Assembly: GCA_036655715.1 (NCBI GenBank)
Contig: JAVVPO010000007.1
Coordinates: 1-64,000, forward strand
DNA from: JAVVPO01 sp036655715
GTDB taxonomy: Bacteria; Bacillota; Clostridia; Lachnospirales; Cellulosilyticaceae
Length of the DNA: 64,000 nucleotides
Direction of reading: 5' to 3'
The position numbers and the translations under genes are program-made. The notes under the pieces were generated by a model. It was not told the DNA's origin and ran no database searches. It saw only the letters and a program-made list of their open reading frames with translations. This document shows, piece by piece, positions 1-8,594 of the stretch (its first letter is position 1; each line of letters begins with the position of its first letter).

Positions 1-108
1 GTTATTATCATCAGAAGGTAAATCTGAATTATTGTTGTTATTATCATCAGAAGGTAAATCTGAATCGTTGTTGTTATTATCATCAGAAGGCTGATCTGAA
101 TGATTGTT
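1..108. repeat. 36-bp tandem repeat, three copies, continuing off the left edge
   Basis: Units at 1-36, 37-72 and 73-108 are nearly identical. The first two differ at two positions and the third is more divergent. Each unit codes, on the minus strand, for 12 residues of the type NNNNSDLPSDDN in the stalk-domain protein. The repeat is in frame and coding, so it is a protein linker repeat and not a CRISPR. Confidence 0.85.
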
Positions 109-648
109 CTCATCATCAGTTTGAGATGAGGATCCGCCGCCCCTATAGGATGATGGGGTATTTGTTTCTAAGGAAGGCGTAATAGTCTCTTTTGTCATTA
201 TTGGCGTTGGTAAAGTGATATAAACAGATTGGTTAGTCCATGCTACATCATAGCCTAATAGTTCAGAGAAGAGTCTGATGGGAATATAAGAATGTCCATC
301 AACAATCTCAATGGCTTGATCAGAGAGATAAGGTGTACCATTAAGTAATAGTTTATTCTCATTTGCTTTAATTTTAATATGTACAGGTTCACCAGTTAAG
401 GCATGGGTGCCATTGACTACAACGTAAGGGGATTCCCACTCGATAGCTATATTGAGTGATTCGCTAACTGCTCTAAAAGGAAGCATTACCCGGTCGTTAT
501 CTGAGATATAAGTAGAGACATCTGCAGCTGGTACAATAGGTGCTCCGGAAATATGTACTGGGATAGTTGATGCAAAAGTTAATATAGATCCACATAAAAA
601 TGTAGAAAGTGTTAAAAGTAAGTGATTATATGATTTAAATTTTTTCAT
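1..648 (-). CDS. Secreted stalk-domain (copper amine oxidase N-terminal-like) protein, C-terminus cut off by window edge
   Basis: The frame opens at an ATG at 648 and runs off the window at position 1, so only the first 216 codons are seen. The N-terminus (MKKFKSYNHLLLTL, then a hydrophobic stretch to about residue 26) is a signal peptide. Residues of about 30-140 form a stalk domain with the paired pattern 'VMLPFRAVSESL...W' and 'YIPIRLFSELLGYDVAW', typical of the copper amine oxidase N1 family, which in Clostridia is a cell-surface module and not an oxidase. After about residue 165 the chain becomes a low-complexity linker (RGGGSSS) and then an Asn/Asp/Ser repeat. An in-frame ATG at 654 also exists, but AGAGGT lies directly against it and is correctly spaced for 648. 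Function is unknown; a surface or cell-wall role is inferred. Confidence 0.8.
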   Translation of the reverse strand, partial: MKKFKSYNHLLLTLSTFLCGSILTFASTIPVHISGAPIVPAADVSTYISDNDRVMLPFRAVSESLNIAIEWESPYVVVNGTHALTGEPVHIKIKANENKLLLNGTPYLSDQAIEIVDGHSYIPIRLFSELLGYDVAWTNQSVYITLPTPIMTKETITPSLETNTPSSYRGGGSSSQTDDENNHSDQPSDDNNNNDSDLPSDDNNNNNSDLPSDDNN

Positions 649-816
649 TGTCATACCTCTTTCTAGTATCGTCTGTAATAGCGTAGTTATTATTGCTAAA
701 CGAGACAAATATTTCTTGTCTGAAAAGAGTATAACATAAATATTACGCAAATGTTACATAAATATATCAAAAGTATAATGGTAAATAATGGGTAAATAAA
801 AATTTGTTAAGAATAG

Positions 817-860
817 TATAAAAGTATCCCCTAGATATGTGTTTGATATCTAGGGGATAC
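817..860 (-). terminator. Rho-independent terminator of the P-type ATPase gene
   Basis: A perfect 15-bp stem (GTATCCCCTAGATAT paired with its complement, 824-838 with 846-860) with a 7-base loop lies 4 bases beyond the ATPase stop codon. It is followed on the minus strand by a T-rich stretch. Confidence 0.85.
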
Positions 861-864
861 TTCG

Positions 865-3474
865 TTAGTTTGTAAGGCATTCTCTAATCATCTTATAAAG
901 TTGAATGATTAGTGTAGGCATAAAGGCAAGGACATAAATCCAAGTTACATGCGTTAGACTAAGTGGTGAAATTTCAAAAAGATGAGTAAGTCCTGGAATA
1001 AATAGTACACTATTTAGGAAAAATAGACCTAATATAAAAGCACCAACACTATACTTGTTTGAAAATAAACCTAGTTTAAAGATAGAGCTTTTACCCCTAG
1101 AGTTAAATCCATGGAATAATCTTGCAAGGCAAAGCGTAGCAAATGCCATGGTACTTGCGAGTGGGCTACCACCAGATGATAATCCTATGTGATAAGCGAC
1201 AAGTGTGAAAAGTCCTATAATAGAACCTTCTACTAAAATACGTATTAAAAAGTCTTGTGTCAAAATAGATTCTTTTGGATTACGAGGCTTTTCTTGGAGT
1301 AAATCTCCGCTTGATGGCTCCATACCAATAGCGATAGCTGGAAGGCTATCTGTGAGTAAATTAATAAAGAGAAGGTGTACCGGTGCAAAAGGTACTGGTA
1401 GTGCAAAGAGTGAAGTATAAAGAACTGCTAGTATGCCAGAAGTATTTCCTGATAAAAGAAATTTGATAGCATTTTTAATATTTTTATAGACATTTCTACC
1501 GTTAGCAATGGCTTTAACGATAGTTGCAAAATTATCATCTGTTAGGATAATAGCTGCAGCATCTTTTGAAACTTCTGTACCAGTGATTCCCATAGCAATA
1601 CCGATATCGGCTTTCTTTAATGCGGGAGCATCATTTACCCCATCACCCGTCATGGCTACAATTTGACCTTTGCGTTGCCATGCACCCACAATTCTTATTT
1701 TATGCTCGGGAGAAACCCTTGCGTAAACAGCAATATGTTCTAGTTTTTCATCAAGTTCAGAATCGCTCATATTTTCAAGTTCAAGGCCTTCAATGGCATA
1801 ATCATCTTCGGTTAAGATACCTATTTGTTTAGCAATAGCAGAAGCAGTTATTTTATGGTCTCCTGTAATCATAATAGATTTAATGCCTGCAAGGCGAGCT
1901 TCATGTACCGCTGCTTTAGATTCCTCCCTTGGAGGATCTATCATAGAGATTAAACCAAGAAAAGTATAGTTATCCTCATCTTCTAAGGTAAGGTCTTTTT
2001 CTGCTGAGAGTTCCTTATAAGCAAAAGCTAATACACGTAAGCCATTTGAAGAAAGGCTAAGATTAGTTGCGATGATATTTTCTTTATCAGCTTCAGTGAT
2101 AGGAAGAACACCACTCGAGGTTAAAAGGTGCGTACTACGAGTTAAAAGAACATCAAAAGCGCCTTTTGTAAACATAATATATTTTTGGTCAATAAGGTGA
2201 AGTGTACTCATTAATTTACGGTCAGAATCAAAAGGAATTTCACTAAGTCTCTCGATTTCACATCTTAAATCTAGTTCATTCATCTTAAGTCTATGTCCTA
2301 AATGAGTAAGTGCAAGTTCAGTAGGATCACCGATTTCGTTGCCAAATGTAGCAATAGAGTCATTGGCAAGTAGCGCGTTTTGAAGTAAGTAGCGATGGAC
2401 TTGCTGAGATAAATCTAGTTTTTCTCCATCTATTAGTGCGTTATCAACATAAACTTTTTGTGTAGTCATCTTATTTTGAGTGAGCGTACCCGTTTTGTCA
2501 GAACAAATAATAGAAACAGAGCCTAGACTTTCTACTGCGCGAAGTTCTTTGATGATGGCATGTTCTTTAGCCATTTTTTGAGTACCTAGTGCAAGGACAA
2601 TAGTAACAATAGAACTTAAGGCTTCTGGAATAGCGGCTACTGCAAGTGCTACTGCAAACATTAATGAATCTAATACAGGCATTTTTCTATAAAGGCTAAG
2701 CCCGAAGACAATTACGCAGATGCCGAGTATTATAAAAGCTAACTTCTTGCTAAAATCATCTAGATTAACTTGAAGAGGCGTTTTCTTTTGTTTAGTTTGA
2801 TTCATAAGATCAGCTATTTTACCAAGTTCTGTATGCATACCAGTAGCTGTAATGACTAAGGTTGCTCGGCCGTAAGTGACTAGAGAACCGGAAAATACCA
2901 TATTAATCTGATCGCCAAGAGGCACATTTTCTTTTGTAATAATATCAGCTGTTTTATTGACACTTTCAGATTCGCCTGTTAGAGAGCTTTCATTAACTTG
3001 TAATGAGAAATTTTCAACAATACGTCCATCAGCAACAACTAAATCACCTGCTTCAAGAAGAACGATATCTCCAGGAACAATTTGGTGAGATGGAAGAGAA
3101 AGTGTCTGCCCATCTCTTATGACTTTAGCTGAGGGGGAAGATAAAGCCTTTAAGCTATCTAAGGATTTTTCAGCTTTAAAGTGCTGAACAGTTCCTAAAA
3201 TGGCATTAAGTAAAATAACGGCAAAGATGACAAGGGTACTTTCAAGATTACCTGATAGCATAGAGATGATAGCAGCTGTAATAAGGATAAGCACTAATAA
3301 ATCCTTAAATTGTTCAAGAAAAACAATTAAGACACTTTTTTTCTTACCTTCCTGTAAGCTGTTAGGACCATATTGTTCAAGTTGAGCCTTTACCTGAGAC
3401 TCAGAAAGACCTTTAAGCGTAACTCCAAAACTTTCTAAAACTTTTTTTGTTGAATAGGCAAAAAATTTATCCAT
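865..3474 (-). CDS. Cation-transporting P-type ATPase (Ca2+/Mn2+ type, PMR1/SERCA-like)
   Basis: This 869-residue P-type ATPase has a full domain order: an N-terminal cation-ATPase domain, the actuator TGES motif near residue 166, M4 motif IPEAL near 282, the phosphorylated Asp in DKTGTLT near 326, the hinge motif GDGVNDAP, and six C-terminal membrane segments. The M6 motif NLLTDSLPAIAIG keeps the Asn and Asp of the single Ca2+ site of SERCA/PMR1 pumps, which supports Ca2+ or Mn2+ export over Na+/K+ or heavy-metal transport. AAGGAGG lies correctly before the ATG at 3474. The 5' leader carries a yybP-ykoY riboswitch, a Mn2+ sensor in the families studied, so Mn2+ efflux is a likely physiological job. 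That substrate is an inference from the leader, not from the protein alone. Confidence 0.93.
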   Translation of the reverse strand: MDKFFAYSTKKVLESFGVTLKGLSESQVKAQLEQYGPNSLQEGKKKSVLIVFLEQFKDLLVLILITAAIISMLSGNLESTLVIFAVILLNAILGTVQHFKAEKSLDSLKALSSPSAKVIRDGQTLSLPSHQIVPGDIVLLEAGDLVVADGRIVENFSLQVNESSLTGESESVNKTADIITKENVPLGDQINMVFSGSLVTYGRATLVITATGMHTELGKIADLMNQTKQKKTPLQVNLDDFSKKLAFIILGICVIVFGLSLYRKMPVLDSLMFAVALAVAAIPEALSSIVTIVLALGTQKMAKEHAIIKELRAVESLGSVSIICSDKTGTLTQNKMTTQKVYVDNALIDGEKLDLSQQVHRYLLQNALLANDSIATFGNEIGDPTELALTHLGHRLKMNELDLRCEIERLSEIPFDSDRKLMSTLHLIDQKYIMFTKGAFDVLLTRSTHLLTSSGVLPITEADKENIIATNLSLSSNGLRVLAFAYKELSAEKDLTLEDEDNYTFLGLISMIDPPREESKAAVHEARLAGIKSIMITGDHKITASAIAKQIGILTEDDYAIEGLELENMSDSELDEKLEHIAVYARVSPEHKIRIVGAWQRKGQIVAMTGDGVNDAPALKKADIGIAMGITGTEVSKDAAAIILTDDNFATIVKAIANGRNVYKNIKNAIKFLLSGNTSGILAVLYTSLFALPVPFAPVHLLFINLLTDSLPAIAIGMEPSSGDLLQEKPRNPKESILTQDFLIRILVEGSIIGLFTLVAYHIGLSSGGSPLASTMAFATLCLARLFHGFNSRGKSSIFKLGLFSNKYSVGAFILGLFFLNSVLFIPGLTHLFEISPLSLTHVTWIYVLAFMPTLIIQLYKMIRECLTN

Positions 3475-3499
3475 AATAGACCTCCTTAAAATATAAAAT

Positions 3500-3554
3500 A
3501 AAAAAGACCTTTAATATCACCTCTAGTGTTAACTAGAAATTATATTAAAAGTCT
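3500..3554 (-). terminator. Riboswitch-controlled terminator upstream of the P-type ATPase
   Basis: On the minus strand, GACTTTTAATAT (from 3553) pairs with ATATTAAAGGTC (ending 3506), with an inner CTAG/CTAG helix, followed by six Ts at 3505-3500. The 5' arm is also the 3' strand of helix P1 of the riboswitch. The two structures are therefore mutually exclusive, as expected of a transcription-terminating 'on' switch. Confidence 0.8.
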
Positions 3555-3646
3555 TGTAACCAAAATAATAAGTTGGCATATACTACCAGACTGTAAAGTC
3601 GCGATTGTTGATAGTATATTTTAAACTACTCCCCTTTAATAAGGCC
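3541..3646 (-). promoter_or_regulatory. yybP-ykoY (Mn2+) riboswitch
   Basis: Read on the minus strand, the leader has the conserved yybP-ykoY blocks in the right order. These are AAAGGGGAGTAG (about 3637-3626), TATCAAC in the first arm, GCCAAC (3577-3572) in the second arm, and a closing AAGACTTTTAA that pairs with the 5' TTATTAAAG. The family is known to sense Mn2+ and to precede Mn2+/Ca2+ exporters. Position directly upstream of the P-type ATPase and overlap with a terminator fit this assignment. Confidence 0.85.
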
Positions 3647-3830
3647 TTTATTTAAATGTAATAAAGTCATATTACAACGTAATAAAAATTCTGTCAATAC
3701 AACTTGAGAATAAATTTTTAGTATAGTTTAAATTATTTTGAATAAAGTAAGGTGTTATAGAGGATTTAAGAAGAAATATTTGTATAATATAGCGTAATAA
3801 GTACAAAATAATAGTTAAGAGGTGATAAAT

Positions 3831-4031
3831 ATGGATAATCAAAAAAATATAATAAACCAAATGGAAGACAAAGTAGAGAATTTGGCGGATAAAACGTCTG
3901 AAGGTGCCAGTAAGCTAGAATCAAAAGTGCTAGAAGCAGGACATCAAATGATTAAAGGAACAGAAAATCTAGTAGATGCGACGTTAAAAGGGCTTCATAA
4001 TATAGAAAATAAACTTAAACATAACAAATAA
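3831..4031 (+). CDS. Small hydrophilic helical protein, function unknown
   Basis: A 66-residue soluble protein rich in Lys, Glu and Asn, with regular spacing of hydrophobic residues (MEDKVENLADKTSEG, then further heptad-like segments), suggests one long amphipathic helix or coiled coil. There is no signal peptide or Cys. AGAGGTGATAAAT precedes the ATG at 3831. An in-frame GTG at 3822 lies inside that ribosome binding site and is not the start. A strong hairpin follows the stop, so it is a single-gene unit. The repeated 'K-x-E-G-x-x-x-L-x-x-K' flavour recalls LEA/YtxH-like stress proteins, but that is only a resemblance. Confidence 0.75.
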   Translation: MDNQKNIINQMEDKVENLADKTSEGASKLESKVLEAGHQMIKGTENLVDATLKGLHNIENKLKHNK

Positions 4032-4078
4032 GAAATAGAGTGGATGGTAGATGCTATTCACTCTATTTCTTATTTGTT
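4027..4078 (+). terminator. Terminator after the small helical protein
   Basis: A 16-bp perfect stem (4027-4042 with 4059-4074) overlaps the stop codon and is followed by a short T-rich tail. Confidence 0.75.
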
Positions 4079-4174
4079 ATGTGATGAGAATGGGTGTAAG
4101 AAATGATGTTTTTATGATATTATATTTTATAGACGAAACTTCAAGAATATAACAAATTGAAATAGGAGGAGTAT

Positions 4175-4339
4175 ATGGATAATTACTTTTATAAATGTGA
4201 AAAATGTGGGTATGTACATTTGATTCCAGCTTATTGGATGAATTTTAGCCCAGAAGAAGCGTTAGAACAAGAACATATTGATAGAAGTATCGGGGAGATA
4301 TGTACAGAAAAATTACTCAGATTTATAGAAGAAAAATGA
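4175..4339 (+). CDS. Small CxxC protein (54 aa), function unknown
   Basis: An AGGAGG four bases before the ATG at 4175 and a clean frame to a TGA at 4337-4339 support a 54-residue protein starting MDNYFYKCEKCGYVHLI. It has one CxxC knuckle (CEKCGY) near the N-terminus and a lone Cys further on, so it could bind zinc as half a ribbon or as a dimer. The middle contains WMNFSPEEALEQEH and the C-terminus is charged. It ends 19 bases before the next membrane-protein gene, so co-transcription is likely. The family is not recognised. Confidence 0.7.
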   Translation: MDNYFYKCEKCGYVHLIPAYWMNFSPEEALEQEHIDRSIGEICTEKLLRFIEEK

Positions 4340-4358
4340 AATGGTATAGGATAACAAT

Positions 4359-4985
4359 ATGATTATTATGAATGGAATAAGAGCATTATTTATATTAAAT
4401 ATGGGGTATTTGTTATGGATAGGGGATAGGACGAATCTAATTGCAGTAACTATGGCATTAGTAGCAAGTTTTTTCCCTTGGATAATGAGGAAGATACTCC
4501 GTATCAAAACACCCTTATCATTTGATTTGTTTGGGATACTATTTATACTCTTAAGCCAATGGGCAGGTACTTATCTAAGAGCCTATGATATATTTCCTTG
4601 GTGGGATGTGTTCCTGCATGGAATATCCGGGATATTAATAGGCCTGTTTGGCATTATACTTATTGCATGTTTTGATAAAAAGGGCAAGTTATATGAGGAG
4701 AAGTCCTACGGGCTCATTAGCCTCATTATATTTCTTACATCATGTAGTAGTGCAACGCTGTGGGAGATTTCAGAGTATTTGGGGGACCTTTATTTAGGGA
4801 CTAATGCTCAATTAGGAAGTTTGCCAGATACAATGGAAGATATGCTGATCTGTGTGGTGGTAGGCATTGTTTTTGCATTATATCACTATTACATTTTTGC
4901 TACTAAGAAAGATACTTATCTATCAAAAGAAATTGAAGCATTTATTAAAGAAAATAAACCAAAAGTTAAAGCTATAGCAAGTTAA
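4359..4985 (+). CDS. Multi-pass membrane protein, YjdF/DUF2238-like
   Basis: This 208-residue integral membrane protein has about six hydrophobic segments. Its motifs WWDVFLHGISG, ALWEISEY.GD and LPDTMEDM (Asp, His and Glu within or near membrane helices) are characteristic of the YjdF/DUF2238 family of unknown function. The C-terminal 30 residues are soluble and charged. The start at 4359 has only a weak upstream AGGA, and the in-frame ATG four codons later is an alternative. It sits directly after the 54-residue CxxC protein and before a bidirectional terminator. Assignment to DUF2238 is from motif recall and should be confirmed by profile search. Confidence 0.65.
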   Translation: MIIMNGIRALFILNMGYLLWIGDRTNLIAVTMALVASFFPWIMRKILRIKTPLSFDLFGILFILLSQWAGTYLRAYDIFPWWDVFLHGISGILIGLFGIILIACFDKKGKLYEEKSYGLISLIIFLTSCSSATLWEISEYLGDLYLGTNAQLGSLPDTMEDMLICVVVGIVFALYHYYIFATKKDTYLSKEIEAFIKENKPKVKAIAS

Positions 4986-5009
4986 GCTAGAAATTTGGAA
5001 GATAGAATC

Positions 5010-5052
5010 AAAGGGGATACACTCTAGTATGTAACTAGAACGTATCCCCTTT
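5010..5052. terminator. Bidirectional terminator between convergent genes
   Basis: An 11-bp stem (AAAGGGGATAC at 5010-5020 with GTATCCCCTTT at 5042-5052), containing a short inner CTAG pairing, serves both the YjdF-like gene and the YjiH-like gene. Confidence 0.75.
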
Positions 5053-5059
5053 CTAATTG

Positions 5060-6442
5060 TTAAAAAATAAGATGGGCAACTAATGCTATAACTGGTAAAG
5101 TGATAAGTGTTCTCTCTAGGAAAATGATAAATAATTCTTTAAGAGATACAGGGATCTTAGAACCGATAAGTAATGCGCCAACTTCTGATAAATAGATAAG
5201 TTGTGATACAGATACACAGGCAATAACAAAACGAGTCATATCACTTGCGATATTAGCTGCCATAATAGAAGGGAGTAACATATCTGCAAATCCTGCTACA
5301 AGTGTTTGAGAAGCGGCTACAGCTTCTGGAATACCTAGTAGTGAAAGAATAGGCAAAAATGGAAGGCCTAATATCTTAAATAGAGGTGTATACTCTGCAA
5401 GAACAAGGGCCATAGTACCTACTGCCATAACAATAGGAATAACTGCAAACCACATGTCTAATACGTTTTTAAAGCCATCAATAAAGACGCTTTTAATAAT
5501 AGGTTGTCCATGGGCTTTATCCACTGCTTTTTTAAATCCGTAAGTAAAAACATTATAGCCAGCTGGAATCTCTTCTGACTGAGTAGGAGTAGAGCCATCG
5601 ATTAAGACCTCACGCTTTTTGCGTAGTGGATAAAGCTTTGGTGTGATAATAGCTGCTACAATACTTGCTAGTGTTACTGTTAGGTAGAATGGAATAAACA
5701 TATGTGATAAACCAACCGTATCAATAATAACTAAGCTAAAAGTAATAGAAACTAATGAGAAAGTTGTTCCGATAACACAAGCTTCTCTTTCTGTGTAACA
5801 CCCTTCCTCATATTGCTTGCTAGTAAGAAGTACACCGATTGTACCATCTCCAAGCCATGAAGCAATACAGTCTATAGCAGAACGTCCTGGTAGGTTAAAG
5901 ATAGGACGCATAAATTTAATAAGTAATGACCCTGCAAATTCTAAGAGGCCAAAGTTGAGCAAAAGAGGTAAGAATAACCCTGCAAATAAGAAAACAGAGA
6001 ATAAGATTGGAAGTAAGCTCTGAAGGACCATACCACCAGTGTTTTCTGACCAAATAGCTTCAGGACCTACTGAGAAGATTGAGCAAACTACGAAAACAGC
6101 TGCAAGGACCCTGATGATAGTCCATAAAGGACTTACGTTAAGTAATGTATTTAAAAAGGAATTACTTAATTTGAAATCTGGTTTAGCACGCCCTAAAAGT
6201 TTGACAACTAAAGTTGAGAAAGCTGTTATCAAAATAATGCCTAGAACAATATAAGGCAATACGCCACTAAGGGTTGATTGAAGCCAATTTGAAAGCATTG
6301 CAATAGGAATGGTAATTTCTCCGTTGTTAGATGTTGGAGTCATGAACAAGAAAACACCTATAGCAGATGGAATTAAAAATTTTAAGATATCTAGTAATGT
6401 ATATTTATGATTGTTTGTATTGATTTTTTGTGTAGAACTCAT
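5060..6442 (-). CDS. YjiH family nucleoside-recognition (Gate) domain membrane protein
   Basis: A 460-residue polytopic membrane protein with two Gate-type halves. The N-terminal half has FRPIFNLPGRSAIDCIASWLGDGTIG-like sequence (R..FN.PG..A.D..ASW.GD), and the C-terminal half has 'VAGFADMLLPSI' and 'VSVSQLIYLSEVGALL'. This is the YjiH pattern, a family of unknown substrate related to nucleoside transporter gate domains. AAGGAGAG eight bases upstream fixes the start at the ATG at 6442; an upstream in-frame ATG at 6484 lacks a binding site. It is transcribed alone and divergently from the ABC-F gene. Confidence 0.85.
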   Translation of the reverse strand: MSSTQKINTNNHKYTLLDILKFLIPSAIGVFLFMTPTSNNGEITIPIAMLSNWLQSTLSGVLPYIVLGIILITAFSTLVVKLLGRAKPDFKLSNSFLNTLLNVSPLWTIIRVLAAVFVVCSIFSVGPEAIWSENTGGMVLQSLLPILFSVFLFAGLFLPLLLNFGLLEFAGSLLIKFMRPIFNLPGRSAIDCIASWLGDGTIGVLLTSKQYEEGCYTEREACVIGTTFSLVSITFSLVIIDTVGLSHMFIPFYLTVTLASIVAAIITPKLYPLRKKREVLIDGSTPTQSEEIPAGYNVFTYGFKKAVDKAHGQPIIKSVFIDGFKNVLDMWFAVIPIVMAVGTMALVLAEYTPLFKILGLPFLPILSLLGIPEAVAASQTLVAGFADMLLPSIMAANIASDMTRFVIACVSVSQLIYLSEVGALLIGSKIPVSLKELFIIFLERTLITLPVIALVAHLIF

Positions 6443-6671
6443 ATTTTTATCTCTCCTTATACATTTATGTAAATAAATATGCAATATTGATTATAAAGGG
6501 GATAGGGGTAAATAGCAATAATTATTTTACATAAATATACGTTTTAGTAAATAAATAAACATATAGGTGTTAAATCCGGAATTTATTTAGACAAAATATA
6601 TAATAAAATGATTTACTTTACTTTACAAGGGTAAAGGCATATGTCATCATATAATAAAGAGGTGATTAAAT

Positions 6672-8561
6672 ATGATTTTAGTATCAGCAGAAAATATAAG
6701 CAAAACTTACGGTGAGAAAGTAATATTTGATAATATATCTTTCAGTATAAATAGCCTAGAAAAAATAGGTTTAATAGGAGTCAATGGAACTGGGAAGACA
6801 AGTTTATTAAGAATATTATCAGGTTCTGAAGTGCCAGATAAAGGTGATATTATTACTTCTAATGAACTGATGGTAGAATACTTACCGCAGAATCCTAAAT
6901 TTGAAGATGATAATACAGTATTAGAGCAAGTTTTTAGAGGCGAATCAAGAGTTATGAGGGTGCTTAGAGAATACGAGCAGACTTTATTTGATTTAGAAGA
7001 GAATCCTTCCGATGAGGAACTTACAAATAGACTTATTCACTTAGGTACAGAGATGGATGTTGCAGATGCTTGGCAATTAGAGAGTGAGGCGAAAGCTATC
7101 CTTACTAAGCTAGGTGTGCATAACTTTGCGGACAAGGTAGGAACTTTATCTGGAGGACAAAGAAAAAGGATTGCTTTAGCAGGCGCCCTTATCAGACCAT
7201 GTAATCTACTTATATTAGATGAGCCAACTAACCATTTAGATAATGACACAATCGATTATTTAGAAGAGTTATTAAAAAATAAAAAATGTGCACTGCTTAT
7301 GGTAACCCATGATCGTTACTTCCTAGACCGTATAACTAATAGAATTATAGAGTTAGATGAAGGAAAGGCTTATAAATATGAAGGGAATTATGGTACTTTC
7401 TTAGAACTTAAATTCCAAAGAGAAGCTATAGATAAGCGTGCAAGAGAAAAAGAAAAAACACTTTTTAAACAAGAACTTGAGTGGATGCGAAAAGGTGTAG
7501 AAGCTAGACGTACTAAACAAAAAGCTAGACAAGATAGATTTCATGATTTGAAAGATAATATGAATAATAAGCAAGATGAGAAGTTAGAAATATCCCTATC
7601 TACTTCGAGGTTAGGTAAAAAAATATTAGAAATCAAAGAACTAAGTAAGAGTTTTAATGATAAAGTATGCTTAAAAGACTTTGAATATACATTAGTGAGG
7701 GAAGACCGAATTGGTATTATAGGCCAAAATGGTATTGGAAAGTCTACTTTATTAAATATACTTAATGAAGACATGATAGCAGATAGTGGCATCGTTGATA
7801 AGGGAGAAACTGTTCGTATAGGCTATTACTCTCAGGAAAATAAAGATTTAGATGAAAAATTGAGAGTAATTGACTATGTAAAGGAACGAGGAGAGTATGT
7901 ACGCGCAGCAGATGGTAGTATGGTAACCGCTGCTAAAATGCTAGAAAGATTCTTATTCCCTGCCCATATACAGTATTCACCAATCAGTAAGCTATCAGGT
8001 GGAGAAAAAAGAAGGCTCTATCTCCTAGGTGTGCTGATGAATGATATTAATGTACTCCTACTAGATGAGCCGACCAATGATTTGGATATCCAGACATTGC
8101 AGATTCTAGAAGAATACATTGATCAGTTTGATGGACCGGTTATTGCTGTATCCCATGATCGTTATTTCCTAGATAAAATAGCAGAGAAGATCTTCTCTTT
8201 TGAAGGAGATGGAAAGATTACTCATTACCCAGGGAATTATAGTGATTATGCTGAAAGACAAAAGAACCTTAAAGTAGAAGAAGTTACTACGCCTAAAGAG
8301 AAAAAGATAGCTGAAAAGCCAAAACAAGAAACAAAAATAAAGTTTAGTTATAAAGAAAAATTAGAGTATGAAAATATTGAGCAAGATATAGAAAAATTAG
8401 AGATGAAACTTGAAGAATTAGATGGAGAGATGTCTACTCATGCAAGTAATTATGGTAAGTTAAATGAGCTGACAAAGGAAAAAGAAGAAGTAGAGCAAGC
8501 GTTAGAATATAAGATGGAGAGATGGGAATATCTTTCTGAATTAGCAAATCAGATGAAATAA
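6672..8561 (+). CDS. ABC-F family ATPase, Uup/YfmR type
   Basis: A 629-residue soluble protein with two ABC cassettes and no membrane domain. Cassette 1 has Walker A GVNGTGKT (residues 36-43), signature LSGGQRKR and Walker B LILDEPTNHLD. Cassette 2 has GQNGIGKST near residue 351, signature SGGEKRRL and LLLDEPTNDLD. A charged linker lies between them, and the C-terminal 80 residues form a two-helix coiled coil. The coiled-coil C-terminal domain and the length match Uup and B. subtilis YfmR, ribosome-binding factors that help stalled translation. The signature LSGGQ is complete in both halves, so ATPase activity is expected. AGAGGTG precedes the ATG. Confidence 0.9.
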   Translation: MILVSAENISKTYGEKVIFDNISFSINSLEKIGLIGVNGTGKTSLLRILSGSEVPDKGDIITSNELMVEYLPQNPKFEDDNTVLEQVFRGESRVMRVLREYEQTLFDLEENPSDEELTNRLIHLGTEMDVADAWQLESEAKAILTKLGVHNFADKVGTLSGGQRKRIALAGALIRPCNLLILDEPTNHLDNDTIDYLEELLKNKKCALLMVTHDRYFLDRITNRIIELDEGKAYKYEGNYGTFLELKFQREAIDKRAREKEKTLFKQELEWMRKGVEARRTKQKARQDRFHDLKDNMNNKQDEKLEISLSTSRLGKKILEIKELSKSFNDKVCLKDFEYTLVREDRIGIIGQNGIGKSTLLNILNEDMIADSGIVDKGETVRIGYYSQENKDLDEKLRVIDYVKERGEYVRAADGSMVTAAKMLERFLFPAHIQYSPISKLSGGEKRRLYLLGVLMNDINVLLLDEPTNDLDIQTLQILEEYIDQFDGPVIAVSHDRYFLDKIAEKIFSFEGDGKITHYPGNYSDYAERQKNLKVEEVTTPKEKKIAEKPKQETKIKFSYKEKLEYENIEQDIEKLEMKLEELDGEMSTHASNYGKLNELTKEKEEVEQALEYKMERWEYLSELANQMK

Positions 8562-8594
8562 AGTTATCTAAACAACTCAAAAGGAGAATAAATC

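Noticed and set aside
1..108. Regular 36-bp repeats that resemble a CRISPR array
   Set aside because: There are no spacers; the units are contiguous, in frame and code for a protein linker.
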